The translations under genes were made by a program, and so were the position numbers. Below the pieces are notes generated by a model that searched no databases, had not been told where the DNA came from, and saw nothing but the letters and a program-made list of their open reading frames with translations. From assembly GCA_964396245.1 (NCBI GenBank), contig CAYNEO010000003.1:62001-126000 (forward strand): a stretch of 64,000 bases of DNA. Direction: 5' to 3'. The number at the start of each line of letters is the position of its first letter. The first letter of the stretch is position 1. The DNA comes from CAYNEO01 sp964396245 (GTDB lineage: Bacteria > Zixibacteria > MSB-5A5 > GN15 > FEB-12). Positions 1-9,227 of the stretch are shown in pieces.

Positions 1-414
1 CGTGCCGGGATCAGCCATAATACGGTCGGCCCCGCAGGCTACGTAATAGCCGCCTGAGGCCGCCACCGAAGCCATCGAAGCCACCACCGGTTTTCGCTCC
101 TTGACCCGGAGGATGGCGTCGTAGATCTCCTGCGAGATAGCCACGCCTCCGCCCGGTGAATTGATATGAAGAACTATTGCCTTGATCGAGGAATTGTCGG
201 TCCACCGGTCGAGTTCGGAGATCACCCGGCGGCCATTGGTTTCATCGATCGCCCCGAATACCTCAACCACACCGATCTTCTCACCGAATCCGGCGAATCC
301 TTCGCCGGGGCCTTCGGACATGAGGCCGATGACAACCAGGCCGAAAAAGCCGATGGCGACAACGAACGAGACCGCGATAATGACGGCAATTACAACATCC
401 CTTTTTTTTGCCAT
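1..414 (-). CDS. sppA: Signal peptide peptidase SppA (3' end beyond window)
   Basis: Serine-type membrane protease that degrades cleaved signal peptides. Only the first 138 residues lie in the window; the gene runs off the left edge. Residues 6-30 form one hydrophobic N-terminal membrane segment. The crotonase-like S49 fold is recognisable from HINSPGGG (about 83-90) and from VAASGGYYVACGADRI, where Ser120 corresponds to the catalytic nucleophile of the family. The start ATG lies 10 bp after the stop of the lytic transglycosylase gene, so the two are probably co-transcribed. Family assignment is firm; the second catalytic residue (Lys) cannot be checked because the C-terminal part is missing. 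Confidence 0.93.
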   Translation of the reverse strand, partial: MAKKRDVVIAVIIAVSFVVAIGFFGLVVIGLMSEGPGEGFAGFGEKIGVVEVFGAIDETNGRRVISELDRWTDNSSIKAIVLHINSPGGGVAISQEIYDAILRVKERKPVVASMASVAASGGYYVACGADRIMADPGT

Positions 415-424
415 ATGTAATCCA

Positions 425-2647
425 TTACTGAGTGTAAATTTTCAGTGTCTCTCCGATTCTCAGGTTATCCGGATCCGTGATACCGTTGGCGGCGAGTATT
501 CTCGAAATCGACGTTCCGTAGCGACGGGCTATTTTGCTCAGGGTGTCTCCGCGACGAACGCGATAGGTGACGTATCCTTGGCCGCCGTCGCCGCCGATCC
601 TGAGAATCTGTCCCGGATAGATGCGGCTCGAACGCCCGAGCCCGTTGATCTGACGCAGGTACGCCGTCGTGGTGCCGTTCGCGCGGGCGATATCCCAGAG
701 AGTGTCGCCGGCGCGGACCTTGTACGTTTGCGAGGACGAGGACGAGGGGCCGCGCGATGATTTCGACACGCTCATCTCGGCCAGTTTTGACGCACTCGAC
801 GGGATTTTCAGCTTCTGGCCGACATAGATGCGCGAACCGCGCTCGATGTAGTTGATCCGGCGGAGCTGATCGACCGAAGTACCAAATGCGCGCGCGATAT
901 CCCACATCGTGTCGCCCGAACGAACGACATACAGACCGTTTTCAGCGCTGTAGCTCCGGTTGCTTTGACCGGAATACTCGCGGTCGAGCGGCACCGGCAC
1001 GATCAGGTACTTGCCGGCATAGATCCGTGAGCGGCGCGACAGATTGTTGGCCGAGAAAATTGCATATTGCGACACGCCGTACCTGGCGGCGATAGTGCTC
1101 ACTGTCTCGCCCCGCGTGATCCGGTGTTTCACCCAGCTGGTTTCCTTGGGCGACGGCATATCGTCGTAGGCCGCCAGGAATTTGTCCTTGCTTCCCACCG
1201 GCACTTTGAGCGTGTATTTCTTCAGATTCGGCGGAGTGTAATTGCGGAGCAGCTCGGGGTTGAGGTCCTTGAGATCCTGGAACGAACAACCGAGTTCGTT
1301 CGCCACCACCTTCAAATCAAGACAGCGGTCGATCTCAACGTCCTCCCACTGCACCGGATCTTCAAATTCGATATCGGTAAATCCGTACTTCTCCGGGTTC
1401 TTGGCGATGATAGCGGCCGCATAGATAAGGGGCACATAGTCCATTGTCTGGCGACGCAGATGCAATTTCCAGAAGTCAATCGTACCCTGCTTGCGGATTG
1501 TCCGCTCAACCCGGCCCGGACCGCCGTTATACGCGGCCATGGCCAGCTCCCAGTTTCCGAACTTGTCGTAGAGGTCCTTAAGGAAACGGCAGGCGGCGTG
1601 AGTAGCCTTGACCGGGTCCTTGCGCTCGTCTACCCACCAGCTTCGGTCCAGACCGTACAGCCGGCCGGTCGACGAGATAAACTGCCACAGCCCCATCGCT
1701 CGGGCCCATGAATATGCGTGAGGATTATACCCGGATTCGACCAGCGACAGGTAGACGAGGTCCTGCGGCAGCCCGTACTCATTGAGGATTTCACTGAACA
1801 TCCCGGAGTACCGCTTCGAGCGCTGAAGGTATTTCGCAAAGGCTTCCCTGGCCACCGTCTGGAAATAGATAATCGATTTCTTGACCCGGTCGTTCATCAC
1901 CACCGGCAGATCGTACGTTACCGGCTGGTTCTCACCATTGAATACCTGCATTGTATCCAGTCCGAGCCGTTTCTCGAGATCGCCGAACTGCTCGAGAATG
2001 ACCGACGGAGCTACATCCTGTTCCAGCTTGCCGAGCGACAGCAATGTCACCCGGTAGTCCGCCACGACATTGTCAAGCATGGTCGTGTACTTGCTCGCTT
2101 CCGGCGTCATCACCGTGTCGGATTCATCGATATCGAGACTTGCCAGAATCTTCAAACATTTTTCAAAGTAATACTGCGCTTCTTCCCAGCTCGCCTCGCG
2201 GTTCGCAATCACGCCCATCTGGTGGTATTCCTCGGCCAGGTCAAAGAGCCGCCAGATGTCGTCGTCGATAGCCGATGCCGAGTCCGCGTTGTCAACCGCC
2301 CCGGAGTACGTGAGCGAGCGATCGGCTTCGCGATTGATCCGATCGGTTTCGGACTCGCTCGCATGTGGTGAAGCCAGACCGGCATGTCGGCCGCCGGCTG
2401 TCACGGAATCACCGACCGCCGCCGTATCCGACCGCGGGTCGGTGCCGGAATATGTGAGAGGATGTCCCTTTCCCGATTGTTCGGTGCTCGAACTGTCGGC
2501 ATCCTTGTCCGGTGCCTGATCACCATAAATCTGGGGAGATTTCAAAGTGCTTTTCCCGCCGCAGCCCGGCAAAAGCGCCATAAGTAGAAAGACGGCGGGG
2601 ATAAGAATCAATACGCCAAGTGGTCGTCGAAGTCTGAAGTGTTCCAT
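425..2647 (-). CDS. mltD: MltD-like lytic transglycosylase lipoprotein with four LysM domains
   Basis: Membrane-bound murein lytic transglycosylase, 740 aa. The N-terminus is a lipoprotein signal with lipobox LLPGC (Cys29). Residues about 55-125 are a low-complexity linker carrying LTYSG twice. The SLT domain spans about 285-400: catalytic Glu304 in LVESGYNP, then MGLWQF and AMAAYNGGP. Four LysM peptidoglycan-binding repeats follow at about 508-552, 572-616, 641-684 and 693-738; the first is the most divergent. Classical MltD has two or three LysM domains, so this copy is expanded. A good promoter lies upstream and sppA follows. A role in cell-wall turnover at the inner face of the outer membrane is inferred from the family. 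Confidence 0.93.
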   Translation of the reverse strand: MEHFRLRRPLGVLILIPAVFLLMALLPGCGGKSTLKSPQIYGDQAPDKDADSSSTEQSGKGHPLTYSGTDPRSDTAAVGDSVTAGGRHAGLASPHASESETDRINREADRSLTYSGAVDNADSASAIDDDIWRLFDLAEEYHQMGVIANREASWEEAQYYFEKCLKILASLDIDESDTVMTPEASKYTTMLDNVVADYRVTLLSLGKLEQDVAPSVILEQFGDLEKRLGLDTMQVFNGENQPVTYDLPVVMNDRVKKSIIYFQTVAREAFAKYLQRSKRYSGMFSEILNEYGLPQDLVYLSLVESGYNPHAYSWARAMGLWQFISSTGRLYGLDRSWWVDERKDPVKATHAACRFLKDLYDKFGNWELAMAAYNGGPGRVERTIRKQGTIDFWKLHLRRQTMDYVPLIYAAAIIAKNPEKYGFTDIEFEDPVQWEDVEIDRCLDLKVVANELGCSFQDLKDLNPELLRNYTPPNLKKYTLKVPVGSKDKFLAAYDDMPSPKETSWVKHRITRGETVSTIAARYGVSQYAIFSANNLSRRSRIYAGKYLIVPVPLDREYSGQSNRSYSAENGLYVVRSGDTMWDIARAFGTSVDQLRRINYIERGSRIYVGQKLKIPSSASKLAEMSVSKSSRGPSSSSSQTYKVRAGDTLWDIARANGTTTAYLRQINGLGRSSRIYPGQILRIGGDGGQGYVTYRVRRGDTLSKIARRYGTSISRILAANGITDPDNLRIGETLKIYTQ

Positions 2648-2741
2648 CAGAGAGCCCTACACGCTTGGTTGTGAACTATTTTCCTACAGTATCGGAAGAA
2701 TCCCTTACTTCCTTGAATTAATAGACGGGCTAACCCGTTGA

Positions 2742-2771
2742 TATATAATCAATACGCTAAATTAGTGTCAA
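2742..2771 (-). promoter_or_regulatory. Sigma-70-type promoter of the LysM transglycosylase gene
   Basis: On the minus strand TTGACA (2766-2771) is followed after 17 bp by TTATAT (2743-2748), an almost ideal housekeeping promoter. It lies just after the miaA stop and gives a leader of about 90 nt before the transglycosylase start at 2647. A short hairpin (ACGGG/CCCGT) lies in the early leader. Confidence 0.7.
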
Positions 2772-2790
2772 GTTTTTTCAACTTTCTATA

Positions 2791-3711
2791 TCACCTTTGT
2801 AATAACAGCAAGTTTAATGCCTCCCTGAGCGACTTTTTGTCCCGGTAAAACGTGCATTCCGGCTGCCCCCGGAACCATGTCATCTGACGTTTGGCAAAGC
2901 GCCGCGTGTTCTGCTTGATCAGCGCCACCGCCTCATCGAGGTCCGTTATCCCATCGATATAATTCAAAAGTTCACTGTAACCGATCACATTCGCGCCGCG
3001 GATTTGGCTGCTGAGCCCCTCGCTGACCAGGGCCTGTAACTCGTCGAGCAATCCGTCGGACATCATCTGATCCACCCGCGCGTTGATGCGTTCATACAGT
3101 TCGGTTCTGTCGGGAGTCAGGCAGAAATACTCGAACCGGTACGGGCTTTTGAAATGCGCACCGGTGGTGATGATCTCGGATTTGGTTTTGCCGGTAAGAT
3201 AAAAAATCTCGAGCGCCCGGATCACGCGCTGCTTGTTGTTCGGGTGGATTTTGGCCGCCTCCAACGGATCGATACCCGCCAGTCGGGCATGCATCTTCTC
3301 TCCTCCCTCATCGTCCCACTCCTGATCGAGCCGTTCCCGTACCGACATATCCTCGTTTTCGATCTCAACAACTCCTTCGGTAAGCGCTCTGAGATACAAA
3401 CCCGTACCGCCGACAACTATCGGTTGATTGCCCCGTTCGATGATTTCGCCGATGACCCGCGTGGCATCGCTGATAAAGCGAAAAGCGGAATATCTCTCGC
3501 CCGGTTCAATCAAATCAACCAGATGGACCGGGACTTGTTCCCGCTCCTCGCGGGTCGGCTTGGCGGTACCGATATCGAGCCGCCTGATAATCTGCCGGGA
3601 GTCGGCGGAAACGACTTCAATGGAAAAATCTTTGGCCAGCTCGACCGTCACCGCAGTCTTGCCGGAGGCAGTCGGGCCGCATATGATCGGTATGATCGGA
3701 TACTCAGCCAC
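2791..3711 (-). CDS. miaA: tRNA dimethylallyltransferase MiaA
   Basis: Transfers a dimethylallyl group to N6 of A37 in tRNAs reading UNN codons. The protein has 306 aa, normal for the family. The P-loop GPTASGKT is at residues 12-19, ADSRQ is near 36-40 and the IGTAKP segment follows. The C-terminal QNTRRFAKRQMTWFR motif binds the tRNA anticodon loop. Its start overlaps the end of mutL by 8 bp, so it is the last gene of the lapA-mutL operon. The mutL-miaA pair is common in bacteria. Confidence 0.97.
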   Translation of the reverse strand: MAEYPIIPIICGPTASGKTAVTVELAKDFSIEVVSADSRQIIRRLDIGTAKPTREEREQVPVHLVDLIEPGERYSAFRFISDATRVIGEIIERGNQPIVVGGTGLYLRALTEGVVEIENEDMSVRERLDQEWDDEGGEKMHARLAGIDPLEAAKIHPNNKQRVIRALEIFYLTGKTKSEIITTGAHFKSPYRFEYFCLTPDRTELYERINARVDQMMSDGLLDELQALVSEGLSSQIRGANVIGYSELLNYIDGITDLDEAVALIKQNTRRFAKRQMTWFRGQPECTFYRDKKSLREALNLLLLQR

Positions 3712-5590
3712 GGCCGAACTGCCTGTCGAGGTCGTTGCGGCTTATTCGAACGAAAGTCGGGCGGCCATGCGGGCAGGAGTAGCGGTTCTCGCATTTCAGC
3801 AGCCTTTGTACGAGACCTTCCGCCTCACGGTCGGTCAGGCGATCACCAGCCATCACTGCCGCCCGGCATGCAATCGACTGCGCCATCGCCTTCTTCAAGT
3901 CGAGACCGGCTTTCTTGAGCGACGCCAGATCGTCGAGAACCTTCATCACCATTTTCTCCGGCCCCCTGCGCGACAGAACAGCCGGCACAGCTTCGATATT
4001 GATCATTCGCCCGCCGAATTGAGAGACGATAAACCCCGATGTGTTCAGCAGCTCGGAAGCTTCATCGAACAGCGAAAATTGCTCGGGTGTCAGCTCGATC
4101 TGAACCGGTAGCAGCAGATGCTGGGCAACCACCTGCTCTTTGTCAATCTGGGCCAGCGTCTGTTCGTAGAGGACCCGTTCGTGTGCCGTGTGCTGATCGA
4201 CTATGAACAGGTCATCCGCACCTTGAAAAAGTAAGTAGAGATTTCCGAAACGTCCGACCAACCGAAGGTCTTCCACTGACGCCGTCGGCTCCGCCGGTTC
4301 CGGCGCCTTCAGGGGGCTCTCCCCTGATTGCCGGCTCGATTCCTGCGCCGCGTGACCGATCTCTCCTTCGAGTATCTCTCCCGTCCGCGTATCGACTTTC
4401 ACGACATCATCGGTACGGGGCGGATTGTACAACTCCGACAGGAAATGCGAATTGCCGGTATGCTGCCGGGTTATTCCCGGGATAATATGCGGATGATCCG
4501 GCGTGTGCTGTGGATCCTGCGGTCGTCCGGGGAGTGCCGTCCCTCCGCGATGAGAAGGCCTGAACGACGGGATGATACCGTCCTGCCTGAGCGCATCCTG
4601 TACCAAATGATAAATCGCGCTGTAGATTTGCCGCTCGTGCGAGAGACGAACTTCGGTCTTGCCCGGATGGACATTGACATCCACCTCGGCCGGGTCGACG
4701 GTCAACAACAGCGCCCCCACCGGAAATGATCCACGAGCCATCAGTTCGCCGTAGCCGGCCATAAACGCGTGCGAGAGGCTGGCCGACTGGATGTGCCGGT
4801 TATTGATGAATATGAACTGGCCATACCGATTTGACTGCACGGTATCCGGCGGTGCAATGTATCCCTCGACGCCGACCGGGCCTACCTCGCCTTTTACCGT
4901 CAGCAATTTCTTGCCCGGGGACAACAGGCCGGCTACTCTCGCCGACGGGTCCTGATTTTTGGGGAGGCTGAATATCTCCCGGCCGTTCAAATGGAACGTG
5001 AACGCAACATCGGTGCGCCCGATTGCCATGGCGGTCGCGACCCGTGAAATATGGCGAGCCTCGGTCGTTTCCGATTTCATGAATTTCCGACGGGCGGGAG
5101 TGTTGAAGAAAAGATTCTCGACCTCAATTGTGGTCCCCGGCGGAGCCGCCACCGGCTGTTTGCTATGGACAACGCCGCCCTCGAAAATAATCTCCGTGCC
5201 GACGTCGCTGTCTCGTGTCCTCGACACCATGCGGGTACGGGAGACCGATGCTATCGATGGCAGCGCTTCGCCCCGGAAACCATACGAGCGGATACTGTCG
5301 AGATCGGTGAGGTTTGATATCTTCGAGGTCGCATGACGCGCGAAGGCAATTTCGATCTGTTCTTCGGAAATACCGCAACCGTTATCGACAATTTTGATCA
5401 GGTGGGTGCCGGATTTTTCAATGATGATTTCGATACTGTCGGCGCCGGCATCGAGCGAGTTTTCGACCAGCTCTTTGACCACGGCCGCGGGACGCTCGAT
5501 AACTTCGCCGGCGGCGATTTTATTGATCAGCCGCTCGGGAAGCGGGCGTATCCAGGGAGCATCGGTGCGTCCGGGCGCAGGTCGGCTCAC
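3704..5590 (-). CDS. mutL: DNA mismatch repair protein MutL (endonuclease type)
   Basis: Mismatch-repair ATPase that couples MutS to strand excision; 628 aa. GHKL ATPase motifs are in order: KIAAGEV and ELVENSLDAGA (Glu43), DNGCGI (69-74), RHATSK and YGFRGEAL (about 103-110). A proline-rich linker spans about 340-430. The C-terminal domain has the metal-binding endonuclease motif DQHTAHERVLYE (465-476), ACRAAV and CPHGRP. It is therefore the nicking MutL found in bacteria without MutH. The gene overlaps mutS by 4 bp upstream and miaA by 8 bp downstream, indicating translational coupling. Confidence 0.98.
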   Translation of the reverse strand: MSRPAPGRTDAPWIRPLPERLINKIAAGEVIERPAAVVKELVENSLDAGADSIEIIIEKSGTHLIKIVDNGCGISEEQIEIAFARHATSKISNLTDLDSIRSYGFRGEALPSIASVSRTRMVSRTRDSDVGTEIIFEGGVVHSKQPVAAPPGTTIEVENLFFNTPARRKFMKSETTEARHISRVATAMAIGRTDVAFTFHLNGREIFSLPKNQDPSARVAGLLSPGKKLLTVKGEVGPVGVEGYIAPPDTVQSNRYGQFIFINNRHIQSASLSHAFMAGYGELMARGSFPVGALLLTVDPAEVDVNVHPGKTEVRLSHERQIYSAIYHLVQDALRQDGIIPSFRPSHRGGTALPGRPQDPQHTPDHPHIIPGITRQHTGNSHFLSELYNPPRTDDVVKVDTRTGEILEGEIGHAAQESSRQSGESPLKAPEPAEPTASVEDLRLVGRFGNLYLLFQGADDLFIVDQHTAHERVLYEQTLAQIDKEQVVAQHLLLPVQIELTPEQFSLFDEASELLNTSGFIVSQFGGRMINIEAVPAVLSRRGPEKMVMKVLDDLASLKKAGLDLKKAMAQSIACRAAVMAGDRLTDREAEGLVQRLLKCENRYSCPHGRPTFVRISRNDLDRQFGRG

Positions 5591-8196
5591 TCGAGTTCCT
5601 CTCTCAGTTTCCGAAGCAGGTCAAATGCTTCCATGGGCGTCAACGAATTGATATCGACTTCCTTTATTTTACGCTCGATCTCCGATGGCGGCGGGTCAAA
5701 TAATGTCGGTTGGACCTTTTCTTTGTAAATCCCCTTCCCCAGTTCGCTCTGGGTGAACTTGCCCGATTCCAGCAGCCGAAGGATCTGCTTGGCCCGTCCG
5801 ATTGTCTTGCGCGGAATCCCGGCCAGTTTGGCTACTTCGATTCCATAGGAGTCATCACACCCGCCCGGGATGATCTTGTGCAAAAAGACAACCCTGTCTT
5901 CCCACTTCTTGACGGCCACCTGGAAATTCTGAATGCGATCGTACAACGCCGCCATACCGGTAAGTTCGTGGTAGTGCGTGGCAAAAATGGTCCGGGAGCG
6001 ATTCTGCTCGTTGATATACTCGACCACCGACCAGGCCACCGAAAGGCCGTCGAATGTCGATGTCCCTCTGCCGACCTCGTCCAGAAGCACGAGCGACCGG
6101 TCCGTGGCGTTGTGGAGAATGTTCGCTGTCTCGACCATCTCCACCAGGAAGGTCGACTGTCCGCGGGCGAGGTTATCCAGCGCGCCGACACGGGTGAAAA
6201 CGCGATCGACCAGACCGATTTCCGCTTTGTCCGCCGGGACGTATGAGCCAATCTGTGCGAGGATAACGATCAGGCCAATCTGACGGACGTAGGTTGACTT
6301 GCCCGACATGTTGGGACCGGTGAGCACGATCAACCGGGTTTCGTCGGCAGGCATATCGAGATCGTTGGCAACGAATGATCCGGCCGGAAGGACGCTCTCA
6401 ATGACGGGATGCCTTCCGTTGACAATGTTCAACCGGTTGTCGTCGTAGATTTCCGGTCTGCAAAAACCGCGCTTGACCGCCAGGTCCGCCAGGGATGAAA
6501 CCACGTCGATCTCGGCCAGGAGTTGCGCGGTTTGCATGATGTCACCGATATAGCCGCCGACATGCTCGACGAGCTCGTCGTACAGCTCCGCCTCGAGCTT
6601 GAATATCTTCTCCTCGGCGGCCAGTATCAGATCTTCCTTTTCTTTTAGCTCCGACGTGATATACCGCTCGGCGTTGACAAGTGTCTGCTTGCGGATGTAG
6701 TTGTCCGGTACGAGATTTTGGTTTGCTTTAGTGACCTCTATATAATAACCGAACACCTTGTTGTAGCCGACCTTCAGTGTCGTGATACCGGTGCGCTCGC
6801 GTTCGGCCTTCTGGAGGGATGCGATATACACGCGCGCTTCCTTGATCGAATCGTTGAGGTCGTCGAGTTTCTGTGAGTATCCGCGTCGGAATATCTCGCC
6901 CTTGTTGGTAGTCATCGGGGGATCATCGGTCAACGCCCGGTCAACGCGCGCGGTCAGTTCGGTGGTGTCGGGGAAAGATTGCGCGATTGCGCTCAGATGC
7001 GGGCTGTAGCATTCGATCATGACGTCGCGAATTTCTCTTCCGACCGCCAGAGCATCGCGAACGGCTCGCAACTGTCGCGGCGCAAGTTTGCCGATACCCA
7101 AACGTCCGGCGAGCTTCTCCAGGTCGGGAACGCCGTTCGTTCGTTCTCGTATCTGGAAACAGAGTTCGCGATTTTTTACCAGTTCGCCGACGCCCGATAA
7201 TCTCGAGTCGATTTTGTCTTTGGTCTTGAACGGTCGCAACAGCGAACTTCGAAGTCGCCGCGCGCCGAAGCCGGTGTGACAGAGGTTCACAACCGAGTGC
7301 AACGTATTTTCCTCGCCGCCGCTCAGGTTGGCAACCAACTCCAGGTTGCGCACGGTGCTGTAGTCGAGATGCATGTATTCGGTGATATCGAACCGGCTGA
7401 TCTTCTTGATATGATCCAGCCGGTCGCGGTAGTTATCGCGAAGGTACCGGAAAATGGCACCGGCGGCCGACATGGCCAGGCGGCAGTCATTCACACCGAA
7501 ACCGTCAAGCGTCGAGGTGCCGAAGTGGGCGTTCAAGTCACGCCGGGCCGTTTTGAGATCAAAGTTCCAGCCGCCATAATCGGTCAGTTGACCGGCATCC
7601 GGGCTGACGCCAAGAATATCTGCCATCACATCTTTGCCCATGTCATCCGGGAAGATGATTTCGGCCGGTTCGAGAATGCGCAGACGCTCGACAATCTCGC
7701 TGACCTCGCCCTCATCGACCATAAACGAACCGGTCGACAGGTCGAGTGCGGCCAGTCCCATTCGCCTCCGGTCGCGCGTGTACAGGGCGGTCAGCCAGAT
7801 CGATCTTGTCTCGTCACCCGGCAGGTCTATGGTGACTGTCCCGGGCGTGAGGATTTCCACGATGTCGCGCTTCACCAGTCCTTTGGCCGTTTTCGGATCC
7901 TCTACCTGCTCGACAACTACAACTTTTTCTCCCTTGCTGAGAAGTTTCGCCAGGTAGCGATCGGCTGAATGATACGGCACGCCGGCCAGCGGGATTCGCT
8001 CACTGTTGCCGTGGGCGCGCGAGGTCAGGGCAATATTGAGGATCGGCGCCGCCTTGACCGCATCGTCGCCGAACATCTCATAGAAGTCTCCCATGCGGAA
8101 AAACAATATTTTGTCGGGATGCTGCTCCTTGATCGCGTGATACTGGCGCATGAGAGGAGTGATTTGAGCAGACGCGTCGGATTTCTGCTTACTCAT
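5587..8196 (-). CDS. mutS: DNA mismatch repair protein MutS
   Basis: Mismatch-recognition ATPase, 869 aa, full length. The mismatch-intercalating motif FYE is at residues 38-40. Walker A TGPNMSGKST is at about 626-635 and Walker B LLDEVGRG at about 704-711, followed by the ATHYHEL signature. The gene shares 4 bp with the SPOR protein gene upstream and 4 bp with mutL downstream, so repair proteins are produced from the same transcript as the LapA/LapB envelope proteins. Confidence 0.98.
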   Translation of the reverse strand: MSKQKSDASAQITPLMRQYHAIKEQHPDKILFFRMGDFYEMFGDDAVKAAPILNIALTSRAHGNSERIPLAGVPYHSADRYLAKLLSKGEKVVVVEQVEDPKTAKGLVKRDIVEILTPGTVTIDLPGDETRSIWLTALYTRDRRRMGLAALDLSTGSFMVDEGEVSEIVERLRILEPAEIIFPDDMGKDVMADILGVSPDAGQLTDYGGWNFDLKTARRDLNAHFGTSTLDGFGVNDCRLAMSAAGAIFRYLRDNYRDRLDHIKKISRFDITEYMHLDYSTVRNLELVANLSGGEENTLHSVVNLCHTGFGARRLRSSLLRPFKTKDKIDSRLSGVGELVKNRELCFQIRERTNGVPDLEKLAGRLGIGKLAPRQLRAVRDALAVGREIRDVMIECYSPHLSAIAQSFPDTTELTARVDRALTDDPPMTTNKGEIFRRGYSQKLDDLNDSIKEARVYIASLQKAERERTGITTLKVGYNKVFGYYIEVTKANQNLVPDNYIRKQTLVNAERYITSELKEKEDLILAAEEKIFKLEAELYDELVEHVGGYIGDIMQTAQLLAEIDVVSSLADLAVKRGFCRPEIYDDNRLNIVNGRHPVIESVLPAGSFVANDLDMPADETRLIVLTGPNMSGKSTYVRQIGLIVILAQIGSYVPADKAEIGLVDRVFTRVGALDNLARGQSTFLVEMVETANILHNATDRSLVLLDEVGRGTSTFDGLSVAWSVVEYINEQNRSRTIFATHYHELTGMAALYDRIQNFQVAVKKWEDRVVFLHKIIPGGCDDSYGIEVAKLAGIPRKTIGRAKQILRLLESGKFTQSELGKGIYKEKVQPTLFDPPPSEIERKIKEVDINSLTPMEAFDLLRKLREELE

Positions 8197-9197
8197 CGAG
8201 CCACAACCTGAAAGACTTCGCCGTATTTCGATTCCAGGGCTCTCTTGAAGTTGTACGCCTCCGCATAACTCTGGAATTTGCCGACATAGACGGCCGAGTA
8301 CTTTTTGCCGGAAACGGTCTTGTCACGGATGACGACGTGGGGGCTGTCTTTTTTGAATCGGTCGGCCTGCTGCTGCGCGTTCTGCCTGACCGAAAACACT
8401 CCCACTTGCACCGCGTAGTATGTCCCCGTGAGCTTTTCGGCAGCGTTGTCATCGGCGCCGTAGGAGTTTGCCATCTCGCTCATGCGCTCGACCAGTACGT
8501 CGAGACCGATCGCGTCGGGATAGGCGTCGCGGAACAGGTTATAGTAGAACACGGCGTCCTCGGTGTTCTTTCTCTCGACCGCATCGATCGCCAGCAGGTA
8601 CAGCGCCTGCGGGACGCCGACGCCCTTCTTCTCCCGCGAGAGTTGTTTCAACATCTTGACCGCACCGATACGTTTGTCGTTGGCCCAGAGAATTCGCGCC
8701 TTGTCGACCGTTCCCCATTGCGATGTTTCGCTCGTTCCGTAACGAACCAAAAACCGGTCGGCCTGCCTCAGGGCCGATTCGTAATTCCCGGTCATCTGGT
8801 CGACGATGACCGAAAACCGCATCATCTGCTCTTCATACTTGCCCGTTTCCCATCGGGCGCGATACTCATTGACGATGCGCGACAAATTGCGATAGTCTTC
8901 GTTGATCAGGTAATACTGGGCCAGCCGGTAGTATACTTCCTGGCGGTACGTGAGCGAAACCGAACTCCGGAGTGAGGTTTCCATCAGCTGTGCGGATTTC
9001 CCCGCGTCCGGCTCGATCAGGCTCTGGAAAAAGAGTACGTCGCCATCACGTAAAGCCGCCGTCGTCATATGTGACAGGGAGTCGGATGCTTCCTGGATTC
9101 GCCCCTGCATGATGAGCTCGTACACCGTCTCGCCGTGTACAGCCGGAGACGCAGTAACGATCAGCAGTGTGAGAATCAGTACTGGCAGTCTTTTCAT
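8193..9197 (-). CDS. Exported SPOR-domain protein with TPR-like middle
   Basis: A 334-aa protein with an N-terminal signal peptide (about 1-23) and a C-terminal SPOR domain (about 260-334; starts YAVQVGVF, ends GEVFQVVAR). SPOR domains bind denuded glycan strands at division septa. The middle is helical and TPR-like, with repeated AL/AxR pairs. It lies between lapB and mutS in one operon. A periplasmic role near the septum or in envelope assembly is inferred from the SPOR domain; no specific function can be given. Confidence 0.85.
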   Translation of the reverse strand: MKRLPVLILTLLIVTASPAVHGETVYELIMQGRIQEASDSLSHMTTAALRDGDVLFFQSLIEPDAGKSAQLMETSLRSSVSLTYRQEVYYRLAQYYLINEDYRNLSRIVNEYRARWETGKYEEQMMRFSVIVDQMTGNYESALRQADRFLVRYGTSETSQWGTVDKARILWANDKRIGAVKMLKQLSREKKGVGVPQALYLLAIDAVERKNTEDAVFYYNLFRDAYPDAIGLDVLVERMSEMANSYGADDNAAEKLTGTYYAVQVGVFSVRQNAQQQADRFKKDSPHVVIRDKTVSGKKYSAVYVGKFQSYAEAYNFKRALESKYGEVFQVVAR

Positions 9198-9227
9198 GGG
9201 TCGACCTACTCGTCCACCGCCGGGGCG

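Noticed and set aside
7276..7968. Plus-strand 230-codon open frame
   Set aside because: Antisense to mutS with no recognisable domain.
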